In this document: one piece after another, positions 1 to 7,775 of the stretch
Layout of the letters: each line of letters starts with the position of its first letter
Position numbering within the stretch: position 1 is the first letter of the stretch
From: Armatimonadota bacterium
Lineage (GTDB): Bacteria > Bacillota > Desulfotomaculia > Desulfotomaculales > Nap2-2B
Direction: 5' to 3'
Assembly (NCBI GenBank): GCA_023511535.1
Contig: JAIMBK010000015.1
Location: forward strand, 1 to 50,193
Length of the DNA: 50,193 nt
Notes under the pieces: generated by a model
The model's input: the letters and a program-made list of their open reading frames with translations, nothing else
What the model was told of the DNA's origin: nothing
Database searches by the model: none
Program-made: the position numbers and the translations under genes

Positions 1-50
1 CGATTTTTTGAAAGGGGTGGTCTAAAAATCAAAACGGAGCAAGCGAAAAC

Positions 51-841
51 TTAAGCAGCTTCGATCGTTACCTTAAAGCCCAGGCTGTTCAGGCGTTTCA
101 CCATATTGTTGACGATGGCATTTTTGCGGCGCTGATCGAAATAATTGGCACCCAACTCCCGGTAAGGTTTACCCGTCTTTAAGATATGGTAAGCCCTGAC
201 CAGAATACTGTGGCCGACGGCAACGGCAGCCCGATTTGCTCCCCGGCGGGAGGCAATCTCGTGCTTCTTCTTCAGCCGCCCCTTGGCCATAGTCGCCAGG
301 GTTTCCGGATGATCAATCCCGTTAACGATGGCTTCCAGCATGGCCCTTCCGGAAGCGCCCAGGATATCGGTGGCCACCGAACCGAGTTTGATGTTGGCGC
401 CTTCTAAAACCTTTTGGATCCGCTGGACTTCTCTTGCGCGTTCGCCAAGCAGGCTCCGGCGGTAACGCACGAGTTCCCGCAGTTCCCGTTGGGGGCGGTC
501 GGGAATATAGCTGCCTTGCAGCAGGCCGTGGCGCAAAAGATCAGCGATCCATTCGGCGTCCTTAACGTCGGTCTTGCGCCCGGGTACCGCCTTAATATGG
601 GCGGCATTGACTACGAAAGCAGTGATGTCCGCTTGCTTAAGTCAAGTTGTAGATCGGTTTCCAGTACACCCCCGTGCCATGGCGACGTGGGTACAGCCTT
701 TGGCGGTAACCCAGTCCAGAAGAGCATTTCGTGGTGGTCTAAGAAGGTCTTGATTTCTTTCCCTTCGGGGGTAATTGCGCAGGCAACCACCGACTTCTTG
801 TGAACGTCTAAACCGCAGCAGCGCTCGTAAACAATTTGCAT
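51..841 (-). pseudogene. IS110-family transposase, decayed (internal deletion and frameshifts)
   Basis: This is the remnant of an IS110-type DEDD transposase. The N-terminal piece (611-841) starts at ATG 841 and carries the GLDVHKKSVVACAITPEGK block typical of the family. It then loses frame: family sequence [11 protein letters not shown] is readable in another frame at about 645-677. The frame that is open from about 640 to 51 carries [40 protein letters not shown] and the C-terminal GHSILV and YRELGANYF blocks. Between KGRLKKK and EIASRRGANRAA (about 262-272) the central and C-terminal catalytic region, roughly 130-200 residues in intact relatives, is missing without loss of frame. The total of about 260 codons compares with about 400 normally. 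The element must be inactive. Confidence 0.88.
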
Positions 842-1154
842 GTCGACAAACCCCCTTTTTCGGGCTGGCGTTTGTTGACAGCGGCCGGTGCGAAAGCCTC
901 CTAACGGGTTAATCTACCCTGCGTGCTTCCCAAAATGGGAGCGACAATCTTTGGTGCACCAGGCTTCTCGAGGTCAGTCTATCCTACGGGCGCGAAGCAC
1001 CAAGGAAATCCGACCTCTTGTCGCCAGCCGCGGATTATGGGAATATTGTACAACATTATAGTCTTGTTTTCATCCTTCTGCTGGTGCCGCTTGCGGCATG
1101 GGGGGTCTCCCAAAATGAGAATATAATAAAAATCTTAATGTCTGGACTAAATCA
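842..1154. other. Gene-free stretch beside the IS110 remnant
   Basis: No convincing gene is visible. The start of the stretch supplies the GGGGG ribosome-binding site of the transposase. A short inverted repeat, TCCCA/TGGGA, lies at about 928-940, and a similar CCCAAAATGAGA string recurs near 1111. IS110 elements lack terminal inverted repeats, so the element boundary cannot be placed. A TTG-initiated 62-codon frame at 1018-1206 has no supporting features and overlaps the next ORF. Confidence 0.4.
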
Positions 1155-1376
1155 ATGGCAATTGAAATTGTTGGGCACGTTGTTCCTGATAGAGTTTTCC
1201 GGATAATCTTGGATTCGCCAGACGTTCCGCAGTGGTTAAAAGATCAGGCTGAAATTATTGTTGTCCACATGTCTATTATTGACTCAGGAGAGGAGTCTGT
1301 TGACTCAAACCGTTGGTTCTGGGATGATATCGCATTAATAGCAACCGTTGTAAATGCAATTCTTGCCATCTTCTAA
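1155..1376 (+). CDS. Small hypothetical protein (73 aa)
   Basis: The family is not recognised. The ORF starts at ATG 1155 without a clear ribosome-binding site. The product has a mixed, acidic first half and a hydrophobic C-terminus (IALIATVVNAILAIF), so it may sit against or in a membrane. The best support is context: its stop lies 12 bases before a hairpin (1388-1427) that would terminate transcription from both sides, and the DNA here is much more AT-rich than its neighbours. It could be a fragment of a longer lost gene. Confidence 0.35.
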   Translation: MAIEIVGHVVPDRVFRIILDSPDVPQWLKDQAEIIVVHMSIIDSGEESVDSNRWFWDDIALIATVVNAILAIF

Positions 1377-1387
1377 AATAAACAAAC

Positions 1388-1427
1388 AACAAATAAGGCC
1401 ATCTACTGTTGGGTGGTCTTATTTGTT
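1388..1427. terminator. Probable bidirectional terminator hairpin
   Basis: The arm AACAAATAAGGCCATC (1388-1403) pairs with 1412-1427 through a stem of about 15 bp containing a G-T wobble and a mismatch, with a loop of 8-10 bases. The T-rich and A-rich outer flanks suit termination in both directions. It lies between two convergent small ORFs and overlaps the last codons of the leftward one. Confidence 0.5.
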
Positions 1428-1645
1428 GTAAACACTAGAAACACAATATTTTCAATTAAAATTAAAAACCAATAGATAACAAATCTTTCTAGAGCATGAA
1501 GCTCTCGAATTGTTGGAGCTGGGGGAATATCTGACATTATTACTTCATACCAAAAGAAGACCCATCCACTCCAAATAATCAATAACAGAGCATTTATAAT
1601 AATTATTGCCACCCTTAAAGATTTTTTAAGTTGAAATCGTTTCAT
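1403..1645 (-). CDS. Small two-helix membrane protein, hypothetical (80 aa)
   Basis: The family is not recognised. Two hydrophobic segments are clear, about residues 10-34 and 53-73, joined by a short hydrophilic stretch containing PPAP. The N-terminus is basic (KRFQLKKSLR), which suggests it faces the cytoplasm. The start is ATG 1645 with AAAGAG about 8 bases upstream. Base composition is AT-rich compared with the rest of the window, as for the convergent ORF at 1155-1376, which suggests both came by transfer. The stop codon lies inside the shared terminator hairpin. Confidence 0.5.
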   Translation of the reverse strand: MKRFQLKKSLRVAIIIINALLLIIWSGWVFFWYEVIMSDIPPAPTIRELHALERFVIYWFLILIENIVFLVFTTNKTTQQ

Positions 1646-1763
1646 GACAAATCTCTTTAATAGGCATTAAATTTTTTATTCTCAATTTGAGGCTATAGAT
1701 AAAATTGGCCGCCCGCTTGGGCTTCCATCATAAAGGCGGTGAAAAAGCAGGCGGCAGGAGTGG

Positions 1764-2528
1764 TTAGAGCGTGGCCAAAAATTCCGCGATGGCTTTGTTA
1801 ACCTCTTCCGGCTGCTCCCGCATGACCATGTGGCCGGCCGCCGGGATCACCGCCAGGCGGGCCCCGGGAATGTTCGCCTCCAGGTAGCGGGAGTACTTAA
1901 CCGGCGTCAAAACGTCGTCCTCCCCGCAGACAACCAGGGTCGGCACCCGGATTTCCTTGACCCGGTCCATAATGTCAAAACGGTCGCAGGCCAGGAAATC
2001 ATTGTAACGGACCTGCGCGGGCGTAAGGTCGGCCTCTTTTTCGGCTTCCTCCACCACGGCGGGCGAGGTTTTCGGAGAATAGGCGTAGCCGCGCAGCGCC
2101 GCGCTCTTTTCCGGGTCCTGCACCGCCTCCAGCACCGCCGGGGCCACCCGCAGCCGGGCGCCGGTGCCCGCCAGGATCAGCCCCTTTAAATATTCCGGAT
2201 AGACCAGCGCGAAGCTCATGGCCACCGCGCCCCCCATGGAATGTCCCGCCAGCACCACCGGCGCGCCAAAAACCGCCCGCGCGAAGTCCCGGATAAAAGA
2301 GGAGTACTCCTCGATCGTCCGGGCGCCCGCGCCCGCCGAGCGGCCGTGCCCCGGTAAATCCACGGTCACCTGGCAAAAACCGGGCACCCGGACCCGCAGC
2401 TGGTTTTTCCAGACGTAACCCGTCCCGCCGGAACCGTGAATGTAAATTACCGCCGTTGGCGAAGTTCCCGCTTCTTCTCCGCTTATTTCGTAGCTAATCC
2501 GCAGCCCGTTGACAAGCGCTTCCGGCAA
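1764..2528 (-). CDS. Alpha/beta-fold hydrolase (254 aa)
   Basis: A cytoplasmic serine hydrolase of the alpha/beta superfamily; the substrate cannot be told from sequence. The oxyanion-hole region is HGSGG (residues 31-35). The nucleophile elbow GHSMGG places the catalytic Ser at 97, the acid is Asp204 or Asp205 in CGEDDVLTP, and the base is His233 in AAGHMVM. Length and motif spacing are normal for esterases, C-C bond hydrolases and haloperoxidase-like members, and there is no signal peptide. TTG 2528 is taken as the start because GGGGGAGG lies 5 bases upstream. It is 135 bp downstream of icd on the same strand and may be cotranscribed. Confidence 0.85.
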   Translation of the reverse strand: MPEALVNGLRISYEISGEEAGTSPTAVIYIHGSGGTGYVWKNQLRVRVPGFCQVTVDLPGHGRSAGAGARTIEEYSSFIRDFARAVFGAPVVLAGHSMGGAVAMSFALVYPEYLKGLILAGTGARLRVAPAVLEAVQDPEKSAALRGYAYSPKTSPAVVEEAEKEADLTPAQVRYNDFLACDRFDIMDRVKEIRVPTLVVCGEDDVLTPVKYSRYLEANIPGARLAVIPAAGHMVMREQPEEVNKAIAEFLATL

Positions 2529-2663
2529 GTCCGCCTCCCCCTTCGCGGCCGTTTATTTTTCCGCCATTCGCCAAAATTTTCCAGACAGTTGCGGATAGTT
2601 GTCAATTCTATCCCGAAAGGCTGATCTCCTCTTTCTCAAGATTAAATTTTCATAAAAAAGTCC

Positions 2664-3665
2664 TTAATCTCTCATCGCCCGGATAACTGCTTCCGCCATT
2701 TCCATTGTTGCTGCGCTGCCGCCCAGGTCGGAGGTAACGGACTTTCCTTCCCGGAGCACCTCCGTCAAAGCCCGGTGGACTTTTTCGGCGACCGCCGGCG
2801 CGCCGATATACCGGAGCATCATCACCGCCGAGAGGATCATGGCGGTGGGGTTGACCCTGTTCATCCCCGCATACTTCGGGGCGCTGCCGTGCACCGGTTC
2901 GAAAATGGCGATGTCCGCGCCGATGTTGGCGCCGGGGGCCACCCCCAGGCCGCCCACCAGCCCGGCGCAAAGGTCCGAGACAATGTCGCCGTACAGGTTG
3001 GGCATGACCAGCACGTCGTAGAGCTCCGGCTTCTGCACCAGCTGCATGCACATGTTGTCCACAATCCGGTCTTCAAACTCGATCTGGGGGTATTCGGCGG
3101 CAACCTCCTGCGCCACCTTTAAAAACAGCCCGTCGGTGCATTTCATGATGTTCGCCTTGTGGACGGCGGTCACCTTCCGGCGGCCTTCGCGAACGGCGTA
3201 ATCAAAAGCGAAGCGGATGATCCGCGCGCACCCTTTGCGGGTGATAATTTTAATGCTTTCCGCGGCGTCCTCCCCCACCATGTGCTCCACCCCGGCGTAA
3301 AGGTCCTCCGTATTTTCCCGCACCACCACCAGGTCCACGCCGGCGTAGCGGGATTTGACCCCGGCGTAGGTTTTGGCCGGGCGCAGGTTGGCGTAAAGGT
3401 CGAATTCCTTGCGCAGGGCCACGTTAATGCTGCGAAAACCCGAACCCACCGGGGTGGTCAAAGGGCCTTTCAAGGCGACTTTGTTCCGGCGGATGGAAGC
3501 CAGCGTCTCCTCGGGAAGCAGGGCGCCGGATTCTTTCAGGGCGTTTTCCCCGGCCAGAACGACTTCCCACTCCACCGGGGCGCCGGCGGCGGCCAGCACG
3601 GCTTTGGTCGCCTCCGTAATCTCCGGGCCGATGCCGTCGCCGGGAATTAAGGTGATTTTGCGCAA
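2664..3665 (-). CDS. icd: Isocitrate dehydrogenase, isocitrate/isopropylmalate dehydrogenase family (333 aa)
   Basis: Oxidatively decarboxylates isocitrate to 2-oxoglutarate in the cytoplasm. The N-terminal nucleotide-fold motif IPGDGIGPE, the substrate loop [20 protein letters not shown] (S-x-N-x-x-x-LR pattern of isocitrate enzymes rather than IPMDH), the Tyr in NTEDLYAG, the Lys in VHKANIMK and the metal Asp in NLYGDIVSD are all present. The cofactor pocket is mixed: Lys264, Tyr265 and Val271 match the NADP set of the E. coli enzyme, but the positions equivalent to its Tyr391 and Arg395 are Ser312 and Gly316, so cofactor preference is uncertain. TTG 3665 follows GGGGGAG. A weak TTGCTT-17-TATGTA promoter may lie in the 84-bp gap after addA. 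A homoisocitrate or isopropylmalate activity is less likely. Its product is a substrate for a KOR-type enzyme such as the one at 12.5-15.4 kb. Confidence 0.85.
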   Translation of the reverse strand: MRKITLIPGDGIGPEITEATKAVLAAAGAPVEWEVVLAGENALKESGALLPEETLASIRRNKVALKGPLTTPVGSGFRSINVALRKEFDLYANLRPAKTYAGVKSRYAGVDLVVVRENTEDLYAGVEHMVGEDAAESIKIITRKGCARIIRFAFDYAVREGRRKVTAVHKANIMKCTDGLFLKVAQEVAAEYPQIEFEDRIVDNMCMQLVQKPELYDVLVMPNLYGDIVSDLCAGLVGGLGVAPGANIGADIAIFEPVHGSAPKYAGMNRVNPTAMILSAVMMLRYIGAPAVAEKVHRALTEVLREGKSVTSDLGGSAATMEMAEAVIRAMRD

Positions 3666-3749
3666 AACTTAAGCTCCCCCTATCTTTCGTCAAAAAAATA
3701 AAACATAATTTACATAGCACATTTTCCGGATTTAAGCAAGCCCACATTT

Positions 3750-6700
3750 TTACACCGCCACCGCCCGGTCGAGGGCAAAGAAGTAAAGGTATTTTTCCAG
3801 CACCGGCCGGCTTAATATCTGTTGGGCCGCGCGGGCGTAAAGGGCCAGCTGCGGCCGGTAGCGGTCCGCCGCCGCCGGCAGTTCGTCTTCCGTTAACCGG
3901 TCGGTTTTATAGTCGATGATGACGAGTCCGTCCTCCTCCACCAGCAGGCAGTCGATTGTCCCCTGAAGGAGGACGGTTTCCCCCGGGGGCACCCGGCCGG
4001 CCGTTTCCGGGTACAGCTCGGGCACCGGCAGACCCAGGGTGAAGGGCACTTCCCGCCAAAGCCGGCCGTTTTTCGCGGCGGCCAGTACCCGCCGGCCCAG
4101 CTCACCCCGCCAGAAGCGGACGATTTCCGCGGGGCGGACCAGCCGCCGCTCTTCCGGGCGCAGGATTTCCCGCTCCACGAGGGAAGCCAGATGGCGCCGG
4201 ACGGCGGCTTCGTCCGGGGGCGAAGCCAGCTCCAGGGTTTGCATGACCAGGTGAACGGCCCGGCCCCGTTCGGTTCCGCCGGGGTGTTCCCCGGCGTAAA
4301 AGGCGGGAAGGTCAAGCCCCGGCGGCAGCTCGCTTTCTTGAAAAACATCTTCCCGCCACCCGGCGGCGGGCATTTCTTCGCCGCTTTGTTCCGCCAGTTC
4401 CTCCTGCCGGTGCCGCCACTCGGTAACCGTCACCTTGGAAGGCAGGGCCGCCAGTTCCCGGTGGGGGTACGTCCAGAAAAGCCGGCGGCGCAGCTCCTCG
4501 TCCCCGGGCATTTCCGCCGCTCCCTCCGCCCGGCCCGCTTCCCGTTCCTGTTTTTCCTTTTCCTGCAGCCAGGCGGCGGGCAGCGGCAAAAGATCAGCCA
4601 GCTGCCGGGCCGGGAGGGAGTCCCGCCCTTCCTCCTTCCCGGCGGCCGCGCTCCCCAAGCGCTCCAGGGCCGTCGCCGGCCAGAGGTGCACCCGGAGAAA
4701 TTCGTTTCCGGCCGCCGCCACCTCTTCCCCGGCGGACAATCCGGCCAGATCCGGGTGGCTCCACAGGGCCGGGCCCAACCAGTCCAAAAAGGACCCCGCC
4801 CCGGTCAGCAGCGAAACGCTCAAAGGACCCTCCGGCGGCGCCGCGGCCGCCCGGCTCCGCCACTGCTCCACCCGCCGGTCGAGTTGCCGCACTGCCGCGG
4901 CCAGGATCAGCCGCTCCCGGGCTCTGGTCAGGGCGACGTAGAGCAGGCGCATCTCCTCGGCCAGGGCTTCCCGGCGCAGGCGCTCTTTAATCACCCGGTG
5001 CAGCACGGTAGGGTAGCGCACCCCCCGCTCCAGGTCCGTCACCACCGGGCCGCAGCCCAGCTGCCGGTGCAAAAGAAAACTCCGGGAAAGATCCTGCAGG
5101 TTGAACCGGCGGCCCAGGCCGGCGACCACCACTACGGGAAATTCCAGCCCCTTGGCCCGGTGCACGCTCATGATCCGGACCACGTCTTCGTTTTCCCCCA
5201 GGGAGCGGGCGGCGTCCAGGTCCCCGCCTTCCTCCCGGAGCTGTTCGATAAAGCGCAGGAAGCGGAACAGCCCCCGGTAAATGGTCCCCTCGAAGCGCCG
5301 GGCCCGGTCCACCAGCGCCCGCAGGTTGGCCTGGCGCACCGCCCCGCCGGGCAGGGCCCCCACCAGGTCATAGTAGCCGGTCTGCCGGTAAAGCTCGGTG
5401 AGTAGTTCGGCGGGCGGCAGGCGCCGGGCCAGCTCCCGCCAGCCTTCCAGCCGCTCCAGGAAGCGGCTTAAAACGCGCGCCAGCTCCGGCGCCACCCCGG
5501 GCGGCCCCTGGGCGGCCCGGCGCACGGCGGTGTAAAAATCCCCTTCCGGGCAGGCCAGGCGGATCTCCGCCAGCCGGGCCGCGTTCAGTCCCGCCAGGGG
5601 CGAACGGAGCACCGCCGCCAGCGGGATGTCCCGGCGGGGGTTGTCGATCACCTGCAGGGCGGCCAGCACCGTCTCCACCTCCGGAGCGGCAAAATACCCC
5701 CCGCTGCCGTCCGCGTAAACCGGAACGCCCAGCCGGCGGAACTCTTCCACGAACACGCCGGCCCGCCCCTTTAAAGAGCGCATCAGCACCACCACGTCCC
5801 GCCAGGTAACGGGACGGTATTCTTTTTTATCCTGCTGGTAAACCAGGAACTTTTCCTCCGTCACCAGCCGGTGGACCCGCTCCGCCGCCCAGCGGGCCTC
5901 CAGGCGGACCAGGTCCAGTTCCTCCGGCTCTTCCGGTTCCGGCCCCGGCCGCCCCGCCCCGGGGATAAACGCGGGCGGTTCCGGCGGCTCCGGCCCCGCC
6001 GGCGGTTCCCCGCCGCCGTTTACCTCCCCGGAAAAAGCCGCGGCCGGCGTCTCTTCCCCGTTTTGCCCGCCGGGCAGCCCCCCGGACAAAAGTGTTTCCG
6101 GCGGCGCGTAATCCAACAGGTGGATTTCCACCGGTCCGCCCGCATTTCCCGCCGGACATTCCGGGTAACCGGCCCGGCAGTTCAGGCGCGCCCGCTCGTC
6201 GTAGTCCAGTTCGGCCGCCCGGCTGGTCATCAGCCGGCTGAAGACGTAGTTCACCGTTTCCAGGATTTCGCGGCGGCTGCGGAAGTTGGCGGAGAGGACC
6301 GCCCGGCGGCCGGGAGCCGGTCCGGAGGCCGGATCGAAGTCCAGGTCGGCGTAAGCCCGGTAGCGGCTTAAAAACACCTGCGGGTCCGCCAGCCGGAAGC
6401 GGTAGATGCTTTGCTTCACGTCCCCCACCAGGAAACGGTTGTCCCCCCGGGAAACCAGCTCCAGGAGGGCTTCCTGGACGCCGTTGATGTCCTGGTACTC
6501 GTCCACCAGCACTTCCGCAAAAAAGTTCCGGTACTCTTTAGCCACGGGGGAAGGAAGGAGGGGGGCGGCGGGATCACCCGGCGCTTCTTCACCCCAGGGG
6601 GAACCCTCGCCGTTTGCCGCCAGGATGGCCAGGGCGTCGTGCTCCAGGTCGGCGAAATCGGCCACGGCCCGCTCCCGCTTGGCCTGCCGGTAGGCCCGGT

Positions 6701-7775
6701 CAAACCTCAAGGTCGCTTCCACCAGCGCCTGCATTTGCGGAGCCATCCGGGCCAGATCAAGGGCCAGCTCCTCCGGGGAGCGGGCAAAATACTCCGCCAG
6801 CAGGCCGCCTAAGCGCTCTTTGACCCGCCCCCGCAATTGCCGTACCCGCTTTTTCACTTCTTCCGCCGCCTCGCCCCGGGCGGTCCGGGGCAGGTCGCCC
6901 CACTCCCGGCCCTCTTCCAGGGCTTTTTTCAAATCGAAAAAGCCTGCCGAACCCCCCTCCGCCATCTCCAGCCAGGCCTGGACCCGGGCCAGATCCTCCG
7001 CCAGCACCGGCCCGTATGCTTTAGGCCCGCTGGCGCCGGCGGCCAGGCGGGCGGCCTCGGCCAGGGCGTCCCGCCAGCCTTCCAGTTCCAGGCGCAGCCA
7101 CTCCCGCCACTCCCCGAACCAGGGCTGCTCCTCCCAGGTCCGGGCGGGGGCTTCGGCCAGAACGGCAGCCGTCCGGTTCAGCCAGGCCCGCGGCCGGGGC
7201 AGACTGCGGGCAAAAGCGTAGAGACGCAAGATCAGCTCCGGCAGCTCGCGATCGCCCCCGTGACGGTCCGCCAGGGCCCGGGCCAGGTAGAGAAAGGGTG
7301 CCTCGGGCGGGGCGTCCCGGTGCTCCTCGTAACATTCTTCCAGCACGTCAGAGAGCACTTCCAGGCGCAAAAGGGAAGCCTCGTTTTCATCCATCACCCG
7401 GAAGCCCGGGTCCAGGCCCAGCAGGTAGAAATGGCGCCGCACCACCTCGGCGCAAAAGGAGTGCAGGGTGCCGATGGATGCGCGAGGGGCCAGGAAAAGC
7501 TGGCGCTGCACCCGGGCGCTGCCCGGCTGTTCCTGCAGGGCGCGGGTGAGACGCGCGGTGATCCGCTGACGCATTTCCGCCGCCGCCGCATCGGTAAAGG
7601 TGACCACCAGCAGCCGGTCCACGTCCACCGGCTCCTTTTCGTCCAGCAGCCGCCGGACGATTCGCTCCACCAGGACGGCGGTTTTCCCCGACCCGGCGGC
7701 GGCGCTGACCAGCAGGTTCCCTCCCCGGGTGGCGATGGCCTTTTCCTGTTCGTCAGTCCAGCGTATAGAGGACAA
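3750..7775 (-). CDS. addA: AddA, helicase-nuclease subunit A of the AddAB recombination complex
   Basis: Works with AddB to unwind and resect double-strand breaks up to a Chi site for RecA loading. It is a UvrD-type helicase: Walker A SAAAGSGKT (residues 24-32), motif II VDEYQDIN (about 420), VGDVKQSIYRFR (about 450), SVHRAKGLEFP (about 868) and LYVALTRARE (about 944). A C-terminal PD-(D/E)XK nuclease follows, with GTIDCLL and IIDYKTD (about 1286). A Pro/Gly/Glu-rich insert occupies about residues 555-623. TTG 7775 is chosen because GGAAGGAGG lies 8 bases upstream and MSSIRWTDEQ matches family N-termini; the longer open frame upstream is Arg/Lys-rich shadow. It overlaps the 3' end of addB by 23 bp, so translation is probably coupled. 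Predicted length is 1341 aa. Confidence 0.93.
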   Translation of the reverse strand: MSSIRWTDEQEKAIATRGGNLLVSAAAGSGKTAVLVERIVRRLLDEKEPVDVDRLLVVTFTDAAAAEMRQRITARLTRALQEQPGSARVQRQLFLAPRASIGTLHSFCAEVVRRHFYLLGLDPGFRVMDENEASLLRLEVLSDVLEECYEEHRDAPPEAPFLYLARALADRHGGDRELPELILRLYAFARSLPRPRAWLNRTAAVLAEAPARTWEEQPWFGEWREWLRLELEGWRDALAEAARLAAGASGPKAYGPVLAEDLARVQAWLEMAEGGSAGFFDLKKALEEGREWGDLPRTARGEAAEEVKKRVRQLRGRVKERLGGLLAEYFARSPEELALDLARMAPQMQALVEATLRFDRAYRQAKRERAVADFADLEHDALAILAANGEGSPWGEEAPGDPAAPLLPSPVAKEYRNFFAEVLVDEYQDINGVQEALLELVSRGDNRFLVGDVKQSIYRFRLADPQVFLSRYRAYADLDFDPASGPAPGRRAVLSANFRSRREILETVNYVFSRLMTSRAAELDYDERARLNCRAGYPECPAGNAGGPVEIHLLDYAPPETLLSGGLPGGQNGEETPAAAFSGEVNGGGEPPAGPEPPEPPAFIPGAGRPGPEPEEPEELDLVRLEARWAAERVHRLVTEEKFLVYQQDKKEYRPVTWRDVVVLMRSLKGRAGVFVEEFRRLGVPVYADGSGGYFAAPEVETVLAALQVIDNPRRDIPLAAVLRSPLAGLNAARLAEIRLACPEGDFYTAVRRAAQGPPGVAPELARVLSRFLERLEGWRELARRLPPAELLTELYRQTGYYDLVGALPGGAVRQANLRALVDRARRFEGTIYRGLFRFLRFIEQLREEGGDLDAARSLGENEDVVRIMSVHRAKGLEFPVVVVAGLGRRFNLQDLSRSFLLHRQLGCGPVVTDLERGVRYPTVLHRVIKERLRREALAEEMRLLYVALTRARERLILAAAVRQLDRRVEQWRSRAAAAPPEGPLSVSLLTGAGSFLDWLGPALWSHPDLAGLSAGEEVAAAGNEFLRVHLWPATALERLGSAAAGKEEGRDSLPARQLADLLPLPAAWLQEKEKQEREAGRAEGAAEMPGDEELRRRLFWTYPHRELAALPSKVTVTEWRHRQEELAEQSGEEMPAAGWREDVFQESELPPGLDLPAFYAGEHPGGTERGRAVHLVMQTLELASPPDEAAVRRHLASLVEREILRPEERRLVRPAEIVRFWRGELGRRVLAAAKNGRLWREVPFTLGLPVPELYPETAGRVPPGETVLLQGTIDCLLVEEDGLVIIDYKTDRLTEDELPAAADRYRPQLALYARAAQQILSRPVLEKYLYFFALDRAVAV

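Noticed and set aside
1018-1206. TTG-initiated 62-codon rightward frame
   Set aside because: No ribosome-binding site or family features, and it overlaps the ORF at 1155-1376, which ends at a terminator-like hairpin and is the better candidate.
4191-5405. Long rightward open frame of 404 codons opposite addA
   Set aside because: The product is Gln/Pro/Arg/His-rich with no domain, a typical antisense shadow of GC-rich coding DNA. The addA frame carries all helicase and nuclease motifs.
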